From Cloeon dipterum (taxonomy: Eukaryota; Arthropoda; Insecta; Ephemeroptera; Baetidae), in the NCBI RefSeq assembly GCF_949628265.1, contig NC_088789.1:5324886-5388885 (forward strand): 64,000 nucleotides of DNA, read 5' to 3'. A program made the translations under genes and the position numbers. Shown piece by piece: positions 34,879 to 45,300 of this stretch. A model generated the notes under the pieces. The model was not told the DNA's origin. It did not search any database and worked only from the letters and a program-made list of their open reading frames with translations. Within the stretch, counting starts at the first letter, position 1; each line of letters starts with the position of its first letter.

Positions 34879-37360
34879 TTAAATTATTTGATTCGTTGCT
34901 TCCTGGTCCGATTGGATGTCCTCTTGGTTTTGTCTCAGCTTTTTGCGCTGCTTGGATATCTCCTCTGCCTCCTTAATTGTCACCGGAAGCGACGTCCCCT
35001 TGCTTTCAGGCAGAAATAGTGCCAGGGCGCCAGCAACCAGGGCGACCACTCCAAACAAAGCGAGTGGCAAAAATTTGGAGAATTTCGTCTGCGCAAACCA
35101 CATGATATTGTTAGTTGTTTTGCCTCTCGTAATGGGAGGTTTTTTTACAAGTAAAGGTGTCTGCGGTGCCAGCATGGAACCAATGCGGCCCACCATCGAG
35201 CACGTGCCAAGCAGCGAGTTTCGCAGCTTTGTCGGGAAGATTTCGGCCGTGAAAACGTAAACCGTGTCAAATGCACCGGTTATTGCAAATTTGCCAAACA
35301 GGTACAATGGCAATCGAGCTGCACCTGCGTCTAAAATTAAAGTTCTTCAGTTTTTCAATCTAATTATTAATTTTATTTATCTTTGTTTATCCTAGTAATG
35401 TAAAAAATCGACTTTATCTACAAATAAATGAGTGTGGCCATCACTAGATGAAATGTGCTGACACATGTTTGTTGATTCTAAAAATTTCAATATTTTTTAC
35501 AAAATAGAAAGAAACAACTGCCTACGGATATTGCAAACGGTAAATGTTAAATTAACTATTGATCAATGAAGCCTGTCTATTGTTGTGTAATTTTAGCGGC
35601 AATGACACTTAAACGTAGGCTGACTTTCCTTGAAAGTGCGTGCACCGAATTAATATACAATGCGCGTGCCGCTTCTTTACTTACTGTCGGGCACAAACGG
35701 ATTTACGAAGCACGCGATGCCGCTCGCGACGAACGTGAGGCACAAGGTTCTCCTGCGACCTAGTCTGTTCATGCACTGCCATGTGATCAAGTACGAGGGT
35801 GCCTCCACCAGGCTCGTTAAAATGAAGTTCAGGTACTGGTTTTCCGTCCCACCCAGCGAGACGGAGTTGAGAGACAAACCGTAATAAACGAGCGTCACTG
35901 ACGCCCTGAAAAAGTTTAAAAATATTAATTTTAAAAACAAATAAAGTATTAATGTACCAGCAAAACGAGCAAAGGGCAAGTCTGAGAAGCAAAACACCAC
36001 TTTTTGTCACCTGCCGCAAAGAAGACCAGAGATTATCACCCTTGCCTGTGGCGTCAGTATCCTATTTAAAAAAAATTCTCACTCACAGGTGGTGCAAAGT
36101 AAACTCGATTAATGCTCATACCACTCTGTCGAGTTGTCCGTTCTGCCAGTCTTTCATACTCTCCTTATCAAGATCTGCCTTGTTTAATTTTGCAGCGAAT
36201 TCGACCACTTTTTTCGCGTCCCCCAGTCTTCCCCTCGACATAAGCCACCGCACAGACTCGGGCAGCACCCTGCAGACCTAAACTGATATATTTGAGCGAG
36301 GGATGAGATGGCTCTCACCAGATGTAAAGGACGAAAAGTAAGGCGGGTGCATTTGTGGCCCACAAAATCACTCGCCAGTCTCTGGCAGCCCAGGCGATGA
36401 GACCCATGAGTGCATTTCCTACGGAATAAGCGAAAACGATCACCATGTTTCCCACTACCCTTTTATTAGGAGTGACCATCTCGAGAGCTACGATAAATTA
36501 TTATTAGGAAAGATTGAAATGAAACGTGTTTGGACTTGGAACCTAATATGAAACTGATTCCGTAGATATTTCCTCCAAACATAGGTTCCATCATTTCTAA
36601 GATCACGAAAAATATGTAAGAAGTAGCTGCTGTTTTGAGCAAGCCGAAAATTCCAGCAGACACCAGGGCAATCACAAGCGCTGTTTTCCTGCCATACCTT
36701 CAACAAATATAATTTAATAGAAAAACATCAAGAAAGATTAGAGTGCTCTCACCGATCGGAAATAAATCCAGAAATGGGCAGTCCGATCAAAACACCCAAA
36801 TTGTTCAGTGTGCCGACTAATGCGAGTTTCCATTCATTTTCAGGACACATCAATGAAAACTGCGGGGGAAAATGAAAATTACTTAAATTTTAGGATTTAT
36901 TTTTTTTTTTAAATATTTTTAGATTAAATTAAAATTTTAGTACTTCAGTCTGTATAGTGCGCTCTGGACCATCCATAACCCAAGAGTAGCATCTCTCCTG
37001 GACATTTCTCTCAAATTCACAAATTGTGGCGTTCAAGCCTTGGAACATAAGACACGATTCCGGCTGCCCGTTCGATTTGAAAGGAACAGCCTCAGACAGC
37101 CAATCAGGCGTAAACGGTGACGTTTCGCTCTCGTCCCCGCAAGCTCCGATCAGGCACCTTTCGCTCAAATGAAATATTGAAGCAAAGAAAAATATGAAAT
37201 TGTACCTGTGAGGCACTATAGCGGCAGTGAAGACGAATCCGATGCTGCTGACCGCGCTAAACATTATGGCAAATGCGACAAGGGTGTACTGTCGGATTTG
37301 GTAAAGGCCGCAAGCTCCGATGTCGTGGAGCATTGCGTCGAAATCCTCGTTGACTCCCAT
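34879..37360 (-). CDS. SLC22-type organic cation transporter, copy 7
   Basis: Ten exons from the ATG at 37360 (MGVNEDFDAMLHDIGACG; first exon to about 37206, second from about 37157) to the stop at 34879 (ending EATNQII). Landmarks: GACGDESETSPFTPDWLSEA loop; LVGTLNNLGVLIGLPISG...[97 protein letters not shown], then a charged cytosolic tail (KQRKKLRQNQEDIQ). All frames are open. The C-terminal tail is longer than in copies 2 and 4. Most like copy 2. It is the rightmost and, by strand, the most upstream member of the array. Confidence 0.9.
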
Positions 37361-37936
37361 GCTGATCGGAATTAACTCGGCAAATAAATGCCACTGACCC
37401 AGAGCAGTTTGACTAGAGCATGAGCCGCGGATCGACGCGAGCCAACCGACTTGTCGACTTGATCAGCCACCGCTCCAAATAGGTTTAATTGCTCACGATC
37501 AAGCCGTGTTTACTATCACTTTCAAGTTTGGTTGCAGATCTTTTTAAGATTAAAGCAGGACTTGTCGCTTATTTGAACCAGAACTGAGATAAAATAGACC
37601 AGACAGAAATCTCATTTTCAAATAATTAAAAAACTATAGCTCAAGGGAAAATTGATAACCTTGATATTGAACAGTCCAATCAAGGCAAAATATTCTTGTT
37701 ACAAAATGAAATCAAGGCACGATTGCTATCAATGAACTACTTAAGATAGAAAAATATTAAGAGATAAGAAAGACTTACTGAAATTTTATGGTGCCTTTAT
37801 ATGAATTAGATTGTTTGCTGCTCGAGCTCTTGAATTAACATATAGTCGTGAGCACAGTTATAAACCGTGATAATTTGAGAAATTGTTATAAGATTGAGCA
37901 ACTCTCCCGAGCTGCAGCTTATAGACATTAAACACC

Positions 37937-37952
37937 ATACCCGTTTGGGTAT
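37937..37952. repeat. Small hairpin with TACCC-GTTT-GGGTA core
   Basis: ATACCC and GGGTAT are exact inverse copies around a GTTT loop. The same core returns 47 bases later in a longer hairpin, so the two are related units. Confidence 0.6.
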
Positions 37953-37988
37953 AGTGAAATAATCTTTAATCTTACCTAAGTCTAAACC

Positions 37989-38016
37989 TAAATCTTACCC
38001 GTTTGGGTAAGATTTA
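37989..38016. repeat. Perfect 12-bp hairpin with GTTT loop
   Basis: TAAATCTTACCC (37989-38000) and GGGTAAGATTTA (38005-38016) are exact inverse copies with a 4-base loop. Between this unit and the smaller hairpin lie further partial CTTACC/CTAAACC copies. Confidence 0.75.
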
Positions 38017-38632
38017 AATGAAATCAGTAAAATTTTTTGCTTATAAAAATGTGGGGGACTTTGCACTTGTTTTAATTCTGTTGTGTTTATTATAAACGAT
38101 GGCAAAATATTATTCTTAACATGTACACTTTTTCTAACAGTGGAAAGACTCTTGGTTTTTTCCTCCACCGCCTCGATTAACCATCTGTTGCCTTCACGAG
38201 ATTTTTGTCTCCGGTAAAAACGTGTGTTTTTTTAACGAGTGTTTAAATTTTAAAACCATATTTGCGGGTTAAGACGGTGAATATTGCCCAGAGACGGCTG
38301 ACCATAACGCAAGTTCCGAGCTGCTCTTTCTGCAAAGCCAAAAATTGATATTTTTCAACAATCCAATCAAGACGCGCTTTTTCTAGCAGACCAACAATTT
38401 TCAAAAAAATCAGAACAAAAACAATATCATCTGCAAATTTTCTGAATACCAAACAATAAATTTGGTCGCAACACAGAGCAAAAAATCGTATTGTGTTGGT
38501 AGAAAATAATTGTTCTGATTTTTTTTCATTAAATATCTTCCTCCCCTGGAAGAACGATGTTGTACCGGTCGGGTTTCCATCTCTTTGGCCACTCTGTAAA
38601 CCAGATGATGTTTGTTAAAATCATTTTCGTGA

Positions 38633-39016
38633 TGGTGTAATTTTAAAATTCGCTTTTCGATATTCAGTGAGAGCTGCTTTGGATGCCGTAAGTACGCAAA
38701 ACCCAAGGAGCAATTCCTTCTGTGCCGGACGAACTTTTTTGATGGGTCAATCGAGGCAACAACTATATCGAGCCAGCCATTTGGAGGTGGTGACTGCTGT
38801 AAATCCTCCCTCATCAGCACAGAGTCTCATTCTCTCATTGTCAGACAGAGTGAAAAGCCAAATTTTAAACACGAACTGCAGCAGGCGGAAAGTAGGCCAG
38901 AAGAGGATGATGTTCTTTTAAACGAGACAGAACTGGAGGAATGGCTCAGAAATATTGACTCCATTGTCAACAAGGACCAGTCTTATTCCTACCAACTCTG
39001 TTTTTTTGACGATTGA
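38633..39016 (+). CDS. ATG-less open frame, possible terminal exon
   Basis: A 127-codon frame with no methionine anywhere, closed by TGA at 39014. An acceptor-like site (cgatattcag) ends at 38667, so the coding part may begin at 38668 with SESCFGCRKYAKPKEQFLLC, which has spaced cysteines. The C-terminal half is acidic and helix-like (ESRPEEDDVLLNETELEEW, then LRNIDSIVNKDQ) and ends in CFFDD. This looks like a genuine protein end, but no upstream exon could be tied to it; 38141-38213 is one candidate. A 136-codon frame on the other strand (38820-38410) overlaps and is the competing reading. It could also be a remnant of a mobile element gene. Confidence 0.35.
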   Translation, partial: WCNFKIRFSIFSESCFGCRKYAKPKEQFLLCRTNFFDGSIEATTISSQPFGGGDCCKSSLISTESHSLIVRQSEKPNFKHELQQAESRPEEDDVLLNETELEEWLRNIDSIVNKDQSYSYQLCFFDD

Positions 39017-39949
39017 AGTGATTATACACCAGTATTATATTAAGTAACGCCCGTTTATTTAATGTATTAATGGTATTAGTAAATTAAATACTGAATATAT
39101 TATGTAACAGTTTCCTATATTTTTTATTATTATACTTGTTTATTTTCATCTAAGTCAAAAATACATAATATAATGTACAGGTCAGGTATTTACAGACGAA
39201 AAAAGGCTACAACGCTAGCGGAAAACCGATAAAACAGACCGTAGTTATCGCGATGCGCTGATTTCAAAATCATATCAACAGCTAGAAAATTTAGGCCCAA
39301 TCCTTGACTTAATAAGTGTCTCGCAATAAACATGCTTCTAAAAAAAAGACTTCAATATTGTGCGAAACCTGAACCTGTGTAATAATTTTAGTGTTGTAAA
39401 CCTAGAATACGTTTAATGAAATTTTCGATTTTAAAATCCATGATAGGAAACTCGTTGGTAAGGGTTTAGGAGCATCAAACCAGATTGGAAAAACTTGCTA
39501 AAAATGCTGGTCGAACAATTATTAGTGAAAAAACTGTCTTTTGATCATTTTTATTGCTAGACCTTACTCTAAAGGAAATATATTCAAAAGCGAAGCCCCA
39601 CGTAGATACTAATTTTTATAATAGTCTTCATAATTAATTTAAAAAAATTAACCTTTATTGTTTTCTGCTCAAAATTTCCTGGCACAAATTTGCTCATTTT
39701 TGTCAGTGGATGTCAAGCGATGGTGGATTTCGCGCCACGCGTAATGAAATTCAGTCAAGAAGTTCATATTTCTGAGGCTAGAGGGCAACATGCTGCGCTA
39801 AATCCAGTTAAATCCCATCCCATAATGTTTTGGTTCACACTCGCAGCTCCAACGTTTTGTTCTTGCCGCATCAACAACCAGATTGACTGAAATCTAAATC
39901 TCGGAAGTCTCAATTTCGATTGTAGAAGTTTATTTAGAAATAACTGAAA
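39017..39949. other. Intergenic, AT-rich, upstream of NSRP1
   Basis: AT-rich stretch with only short frames (for example 39690-39890, unconvincing). The right end is the NSRP1 promoter and 5' UTR. Confidence 0.5.
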
Positions 39950-41314
39950 ATGGCATTTCAGAAAAAGTAAGGCATATGTATATGAAATTTATTTCTCATA
40001 ATCTCCCTTTTTGTTTTGATCCTCTTTTCTCTCATTTTACCCTGAGAAAACTAAACCAGATAACGTATTCATTTCTGCAGGTACGGACTAACTGTGCCTA
40101 AAAAGAAGTCAGAGCCGGAGGAAACTGGAGGAGCTTTGAAGCCTAGACTGTCATGCTTTGAAGAGGACAGCGACGAGTCTGAGCCTGAGAGCAAGAAAGT
40201 CGGCCAGGCCATTTTGGTACGCAAATAAAATGATGTTTTTATTTTAAATTCTTTCATAACTAATTTTTTCGCTTTTAAAATAAATAATTTAATACGGAAA
40301 ATTTGAATTGTAGAGGGCAAGTGAGAAAAGCACCCAGAAGAGAGCGACGCAACAACAGCTGAAAAGGGCTCTTGATGAGGACCCCACGGTATTCCAATAT
40401 GACGAGGTTTATGATGACATGGAGCAGCAGAAGGCAGATACGGCTTCAAAAAAGAAGGACGTAGCTAAAAAAGTATGTAATCGATCCTGAGATTGGAATC
40501 AGATGGTAACCTTTTGCGCATTGCAGCCAAAGTACATTGAAAACCTGTTGAAAACGGCTGAAAGGAGAAAAATGGAAAACGAAAGAAGAATTGAAAGACA
40601 GGTGCAGAAAGAGAGGGAGGAAGAGGGTGAAGAGTTCAAGGACAAGGAAGAATTTGTCACTTCCTCATATCGGGCGAAGCTGGAGGAGTTCAAGAAACAG
40701 GAGGAGAAGGAGCGAATGGAAGACGCCGTGGAAGGTTTGGGTTTCAGCTGGTTATTTTGACTTTCTAATCTCAAATTCAATTGCTTGCAGCCCTGACAGA
40801 CGTCACGCATCAGAAAGACCTTAGCGGTTTCTACAGAAAGATGTTCCGCGACCAGTACACTAAAAAGGATGATGAGGATGAGTCAAAAGAGGACCAGGTT
40901 AAAGAAAAGATAGAGGCATCAAAGCCTGAACGGAAGTACAGAACGAGGAAGGAGTCTTCCAGCGAGAACGAGGCTGAGGATGAGCCCAAACCGACTGAGG
41001 GTGGAAATGAAAAACCTGAGACTGTGCCTGTGGTGAGAAGGAGCAGCAACAGCAGCAGCAGTAGCAGTTCCAGTGGTGACAGTAGCAGCAGCAGCAGTGA
41101 CTCTGAAACTGAGGAGAAAGAGCCGAAGCAAAAGAAAATTGTAGAGATCAAGGATAGCAAAAGTGTCGAGAATGTGAAGGAGGTGAAAAAGGAGGAAAAG
41201 CCCAAGGAAACTCCGAAACCTAAAGTTAATATTTGGGAAAAGAGGACTGTAGGTGCTGCTTTTGATGCTGCGCTGATGAAGTATCTGCAGAGAAAGGCTA
41301 CCAGGGAAGCCTAA
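39950..41314 (+). CDS. NSRP1: Nuclear speckle splicing regulatory protein 1 homologue
   Basis: Five exons (39950-39966, 40081-40216, 40314-40472, 40527-40734, 40791-41314) join in frame to 347 residues. NSRP1 (CCDC55) is a nuclear-speckle protein affecting alternative splice site choice. Matching landmarks in order: KYGLTVPKKK at the N-terminus (created across the exon 1/2 junction), RALDEDPTVFQYDEVYDDM, KPKYIENLLKTAERRK, a charged coiled coil, FKDKEEFVTSSYRAKLEEFK, and LTDVTHQKDLSGFYRKMF. The C-terminal part has a serine run (SSNSSSSSSSSGDSSSSSSD) and Lys/Glu-rich low-complexity sequence instead of the long RS/RD-type tail of vertebrates, which makes it shorter than the human ~558 residues. 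It ends LMKYLQRKATREA, a tail equivalent to the ARDRYLARQ-like end in vertebrates. The first coding exon is only 17 bases. Confidence 0.93.
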
Positions 41315-41378
41315 TGAGTTGGATTATATTTATTGCAATGCATAGTGAGAATTGAAATCTATTTTTTGTTTTTTCTTA

Positions 41379-41384
41379 AATAAA
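41379..41384 (+). terminator. Polyadenylation signal for NSRP1
   Basis: AATAAA about 65 bases after the NSRP1 stop. The first par-1 upstream region starts only about 350 bases farther on. Confidence 0.65.
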
Positions 41385-41743
41385 TTGATTATGACCCAGT
41401 ATACATGAAATAATTTATTTCCTGCGCGCACCGGTTCGACTCTGAATAATTTTGTTTCATTAGTTTGGAAGGGCGTCAAGTGGAATGTGGAATGCGAGAA
41501 GTGTCATAACAGCGGAGGGGGCGACAGGCCATAAATGTCCAATTAAGGTGACAATAAAGGTTCGGCGGTGTGCGTGCGACCTGCCGAAGCGGTCCACTCC
41601 ATACACCGTGACCTCTGAAAGGTGTGCAAGGTACACAAGGCCGTTCTCGGCCGGCCGGTGGTGACGTCAGAATAGTGAGCCAATGGGAGTGCACGATGGC
41701 CACAGACCTGCGCACACTTGGCTCGCAATTCTAGTCGGTGCTC
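41385..41743. other. Short intergenic region before par-1
   Basis: Moderately GC-rich DNA, the promoter-proximal side of par-1. Frames read on the minus strand here are not supported. Confidence 0.5.
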
Positions 41744-41755
41744 CGCCATCTTGGA
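41744..41755. promoter_or_regulatory. YY1-like core promoter motif
   Basis: CGCCATCTTGG matches the known YY1 (Pleiohomeotic-type) motif commonly found just downstream of start sites in TATA-less promoters. It lies at the head of the 5' UTR exon inferred for par-1. Confidence 0.5.
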
Positions 41756-42295
41756 ACGGACTGCTCTCGGTGATGAGTGTTTTAGGGTGGTTGTGTCACA
41801 TTCTCTGACCGAATCTCCCGCATCTGCGCCACTTTCATGGGTGAGTTTCGGTGCTAGTCGACGCGGCGCCGAACTAGGTGTCTGCCGGCACGCCGACCGG
41901 CCGCCGATGGAGCCTCCGGCGGCCGGGAAGCGGCCGCAAACGCTCCGTCTCGGCTGACGTCCCGTGTCGGCCTCGCCCGGCCGACCCTTTCGGCCGCCTT
42001 TCCACCCTGGAAGGCCATTCTGGCACCGACGGTGTGATAGGGGCGTGCCGGACTCGAGCCGTCGCGACCCCGTGGCATCCGCGGGCCCTGCTATGCTGGT
42101 GTTCTCCCTTCTGACGGTGCCCTGTTTGTTTTCCAGGCCAGCGCGAGCCGATTCGTCCCGCGGGTGCCGACCAGGTGTCCGATGTGTGCTAGCGAAGCGG
42201 CGAGGCGGCTCCGCAGCTAGCCCCCATCTGGTTTTCTGACCACTTTAGCACAGACATTTTGAGACCCGACTGCAGCAGTTTGAGTTTTTGGAACC
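41745..42295 (+). other. par-1: par-1 5' UTR region, most upstream promoter
   Basis: Inferred non-coding exon from about 41745 to the donor at 41841 (gtgagt), a GC-rich intron, then an acceptor (ttttccag) at 42136 leading into the exon that contains the ATG at 42296. GC content here is high, CpG-rich and unlike neighbouring DNA, as expected of a broad housekeeping-type promoter. Confidence 0.5.
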
Positions 42296-42379
42296 ATGTC
42301 CACAAGCATGAGGACCACCCTGCAGACCGTTCCCGAGTCGCTCCCGGCCGACCATGTCAGCAACTCGTCCTCAACCAAG
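42296..42379 (+). CDS. par-1: par-1 alternative first coding exon A
   Basis: Encodes 28 residues beginning MSTSMRTTLQTVPESLP, ending SSSTK at a GT donor in phase 0. The start resembles the N-terminus of vertebrate MARK proteins (MSTRTPLPTVNE). Splicing to the exon at 60189 gives ...SSSTK then TADSTTPRV, in frame. The intron would be about 17.8 kb. Confidence 0.75.
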
Positions 42380-45300
42380 GTCTGTTTTCCACTCTTCCAC
42401 CGTCCATATACGCTTACTGATAGCTTACCGTCCGTCTATTCCACCTTCGGCTCGTGTGTACAATCATATTTGTTTGTTTGATTTTTCCGTCGATTCGCTC
42501 TCAAATCATTTTTGTCTGCTTCTGTCCGTACGAGAGCAGCAGTCCATATTTCGTGTACTCGATTCGGTAATTATCAATCAGACCGGAACTGACAATGTGT
42601 GACGACATCTGTCGTACTGCCAAAAGAGGCTTCTCGACGGACGTTTACAATTTACTCCGGGCAGAACTGGTCTTTGATCTGTTTTGATTTCGCACTACTC
42701 GATAATTATCAGCGTTGTGTAAGAAGCAAACAAAACGAGATGGATAACAAAATCGACTGTTGAGTTGGAGACTAGTAAGAATAATACGAAATCATCCGTA
42801 GGAAAGCCTCAAAACGCTTGAAATTTCTAATTAAGTTGTCAAGTACGTGTTTTCAAGTGACTATATTTTGGATAAGGAAAATAATAAATAACTTGCTTTA
42901 ATTTGCTTATTTTAAAAGGCAGTTTTTCGCTTTGGCGTGACGAGACGCAGGTTGTTGCTTTCTTTCTTTCTTTCGAGCTGGCTGGCTGCATGAAGCAAAA
43001 AGGAAGGTGAAACGAGAAGGAAGGGGGTTCAGGTGAGCGCGAGTGAGTCATCCTCTGGCGAACGAGGCTGCTTTGCGGCTTCTCTCAGGACAAAGACCCC
43101 CCCGCTCCTGTCGCCGCCGATGTTGCTGCTGCTGCTGCTGCGAACTGAGCAAAGCAATTTTCCGTTTACTTTCTTATTAAAAGCAGGGCCGATTTAATTT
43201 TTAATTCGGCGACGCACGCCAAGCGAGCACCGCGTCACCGCGCCTATCGATTCGCTTTTATTGTTATTACGCTCACATGCATGGCACACGGAGCGCCCTT
43301 TGTAGCCATCAGCGCGAAAAATAATGGCTGGTATGCGGTTGTGTCAAAGTGCACGGCATTTCGCGCACGGCGATTATTCTGCGATTACCCACCGATTCCC
43401 ACTTTGATCAATATGCATTTTCCGCAGCTAAAATACACCTTAATTCAATTTCAACACATTTGCTGACACTTACCCCCAAATTTAAATTAACAGTCAAACC
43501 ACAAGGGTTTTTAATTATCTAATCTATATTATCACTGTCACGATTTTGACTTTGTTACATTATTAAAAAAAGTTATGTCCTGGATGGCATTATTCTATAG
43601 TATATTTTTTGTCAGTCTGATAAAACCAGTACTAATAATTTCCATGCAAATTTCTAGTGTTACAATTACGTAGGTAGAAAATAATGTAACATAAATTACA
43701 CTAAGGTCCCAACGTAATGGTCAAGGGCGGCGGGGCGCCTCTCAAGCCATCTATTTGCGATCTCCCTGCGCTACAAGCCTCAAAAGTGCTTCGTTACATT
43801 AAATATCAAAGAACCCATTTCCACCCGCGCGTGATCCATTGAACATAATTATGCTTTGTCGTCGACATACCAGGAACGAATCGCCCCTGTTCACTTCGCG
43901 GAAATACATGCGGCGATCAACACCAATCGCTGCTGCTGACGCTGATCAGAATGAGCAATAAAATACGTTCGCCGAGTGCATCTGTCATCCGCTGAAAAAT
44001 TGAATCGCTCGTTGTGCATTGCAAACAATCTGTTGGGGATAGTGCAGCTCGCTCAATGCGATCGAACAATGCGCTGAAGCCTCTATTCACTGGGCCGATC
44101 AAATTACACTTTGTTAATAATTGTGGTAACAGATATTCCATGTTTCAAGTAAATTGGGTTAAAATTGTATCGCGCCAGTGTCCACGAGTAGAATCAAAAT
44201 GATAAAAATCATAAATCTAATGTAAATGCTTCTATAAATAAATATGAAAATTTACAATTTAACTGGCGCTTAAATGAAATATTATGCTTCAGAAATAAGT
44301 TAGTGCGGTGAATATCCCGCACGATTATCCAAAGGAAGCGGTCTGCTACAGGAACAAAGGAAGTGGCAATGCGGAAGTTAGCTGTATCATTAGAAAAAGA
44401 AAAAATTTGTGTAAAGAAAAAATGTCGCCCACGTGTGCAATCAAGCGGGGGCAAGCGTTTGCCAAGGATTGCAGCCCATTTTGTATGGTCTGGTCGGACG
44501 GCGGTGTCGGTTCCGTGACCCTTAATAGGGCATTTAATCGCTCCGTGGGAGTGGAGTCTGCGATCGAGCAGGTGTCTCAGTCAACCGCCTGCTGCCATCT
44601 GGGCGTGGTGCGCGGCAAGCTGCAGGCGCCCACAGCGGACGCCGAGCGAACCAAACCGACGGATGGATGATACGTCCCATTATGCAAATCGCGCCGAATA
44701 AACTTTCGCTCCGAGCGAGCATCCTCTCCGTTTCGTTCGTTTCTTGCTTCGTCTCTCACTCAGATGGAGAAATTGCCGACCGCCGAGTTGGAAAAGACAC
44801 ACTGATCTGGAGCACTGACTTTCACTTACGCTAATTACTGCGCCTGTCCACGCCTCAGGCCGTCCTCTGCCTGTTTTTGTTTTGACTTTTCGGCTGCCCC
44901 TAAGTGAAGAGAGTTGCAGAAAAAGCTTACCGCCGGCACTTTAAATCGATGCCATCGAAATTCTTATTTGGCCGCAGACAGCTATCATGAAAAGTGGATC
45001 CAATCAGATATTTGATTATATTTAGCTCAACGAAAATTATAAATTGTCATTTTTTTAATGTCAATAATAAAGATCCTAATATTGTTTTGAAGAAGTATTT
45101 ATTTAAAAACAAGAATGCGGTGATAAGTGACGAATTCTTCCGATTATATATTACCCGATTTACCAGTGGCGAGTGCCGCCATCCGTGGTGCAATCTGTGA
45201 GCAATCTTGTTACCTGACAATAAAGCGAAAGAAACCCTTGCACACGTTCGTCGGCCATATCTCTGTGAGAGAGACAATAATCCACTTAGCTAGTGACACA

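Larger units (their letters stand above)
37361..38632. other. Intergenic, hairpins and AT-rich DNA
   Basis: 5' flank of copy 7, then AT-rich DNA. Two related hairpins occur at 37937-37952 and 37989-38016. At 38141-38213 there is a possible exon-like interval bounded by an acceptor (ttctaacag) and a donor (gtaaaa), without other support. Confidence 0.45.

Noticed and set aside
38410-38820. 136-codon minus-strand frame overlapping the ATG-less plus frame
   Set aside because: C-terminal part is AT-rich and hydrophobic in a way typical of random translation; the plus frame looks more coding. Not fully excluded.
40831-41205. Leu/Ser-rich minus-strand frame
   Set aside because: Shadow of the Ser/Glu/Lys-rich NSRP1 exon on the other strand.
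44308-44670. 120-codon plus-strand frame in the par-1 intron
   Set aside because: Begins without ATG, mixed composition and no splice support; probably chance.
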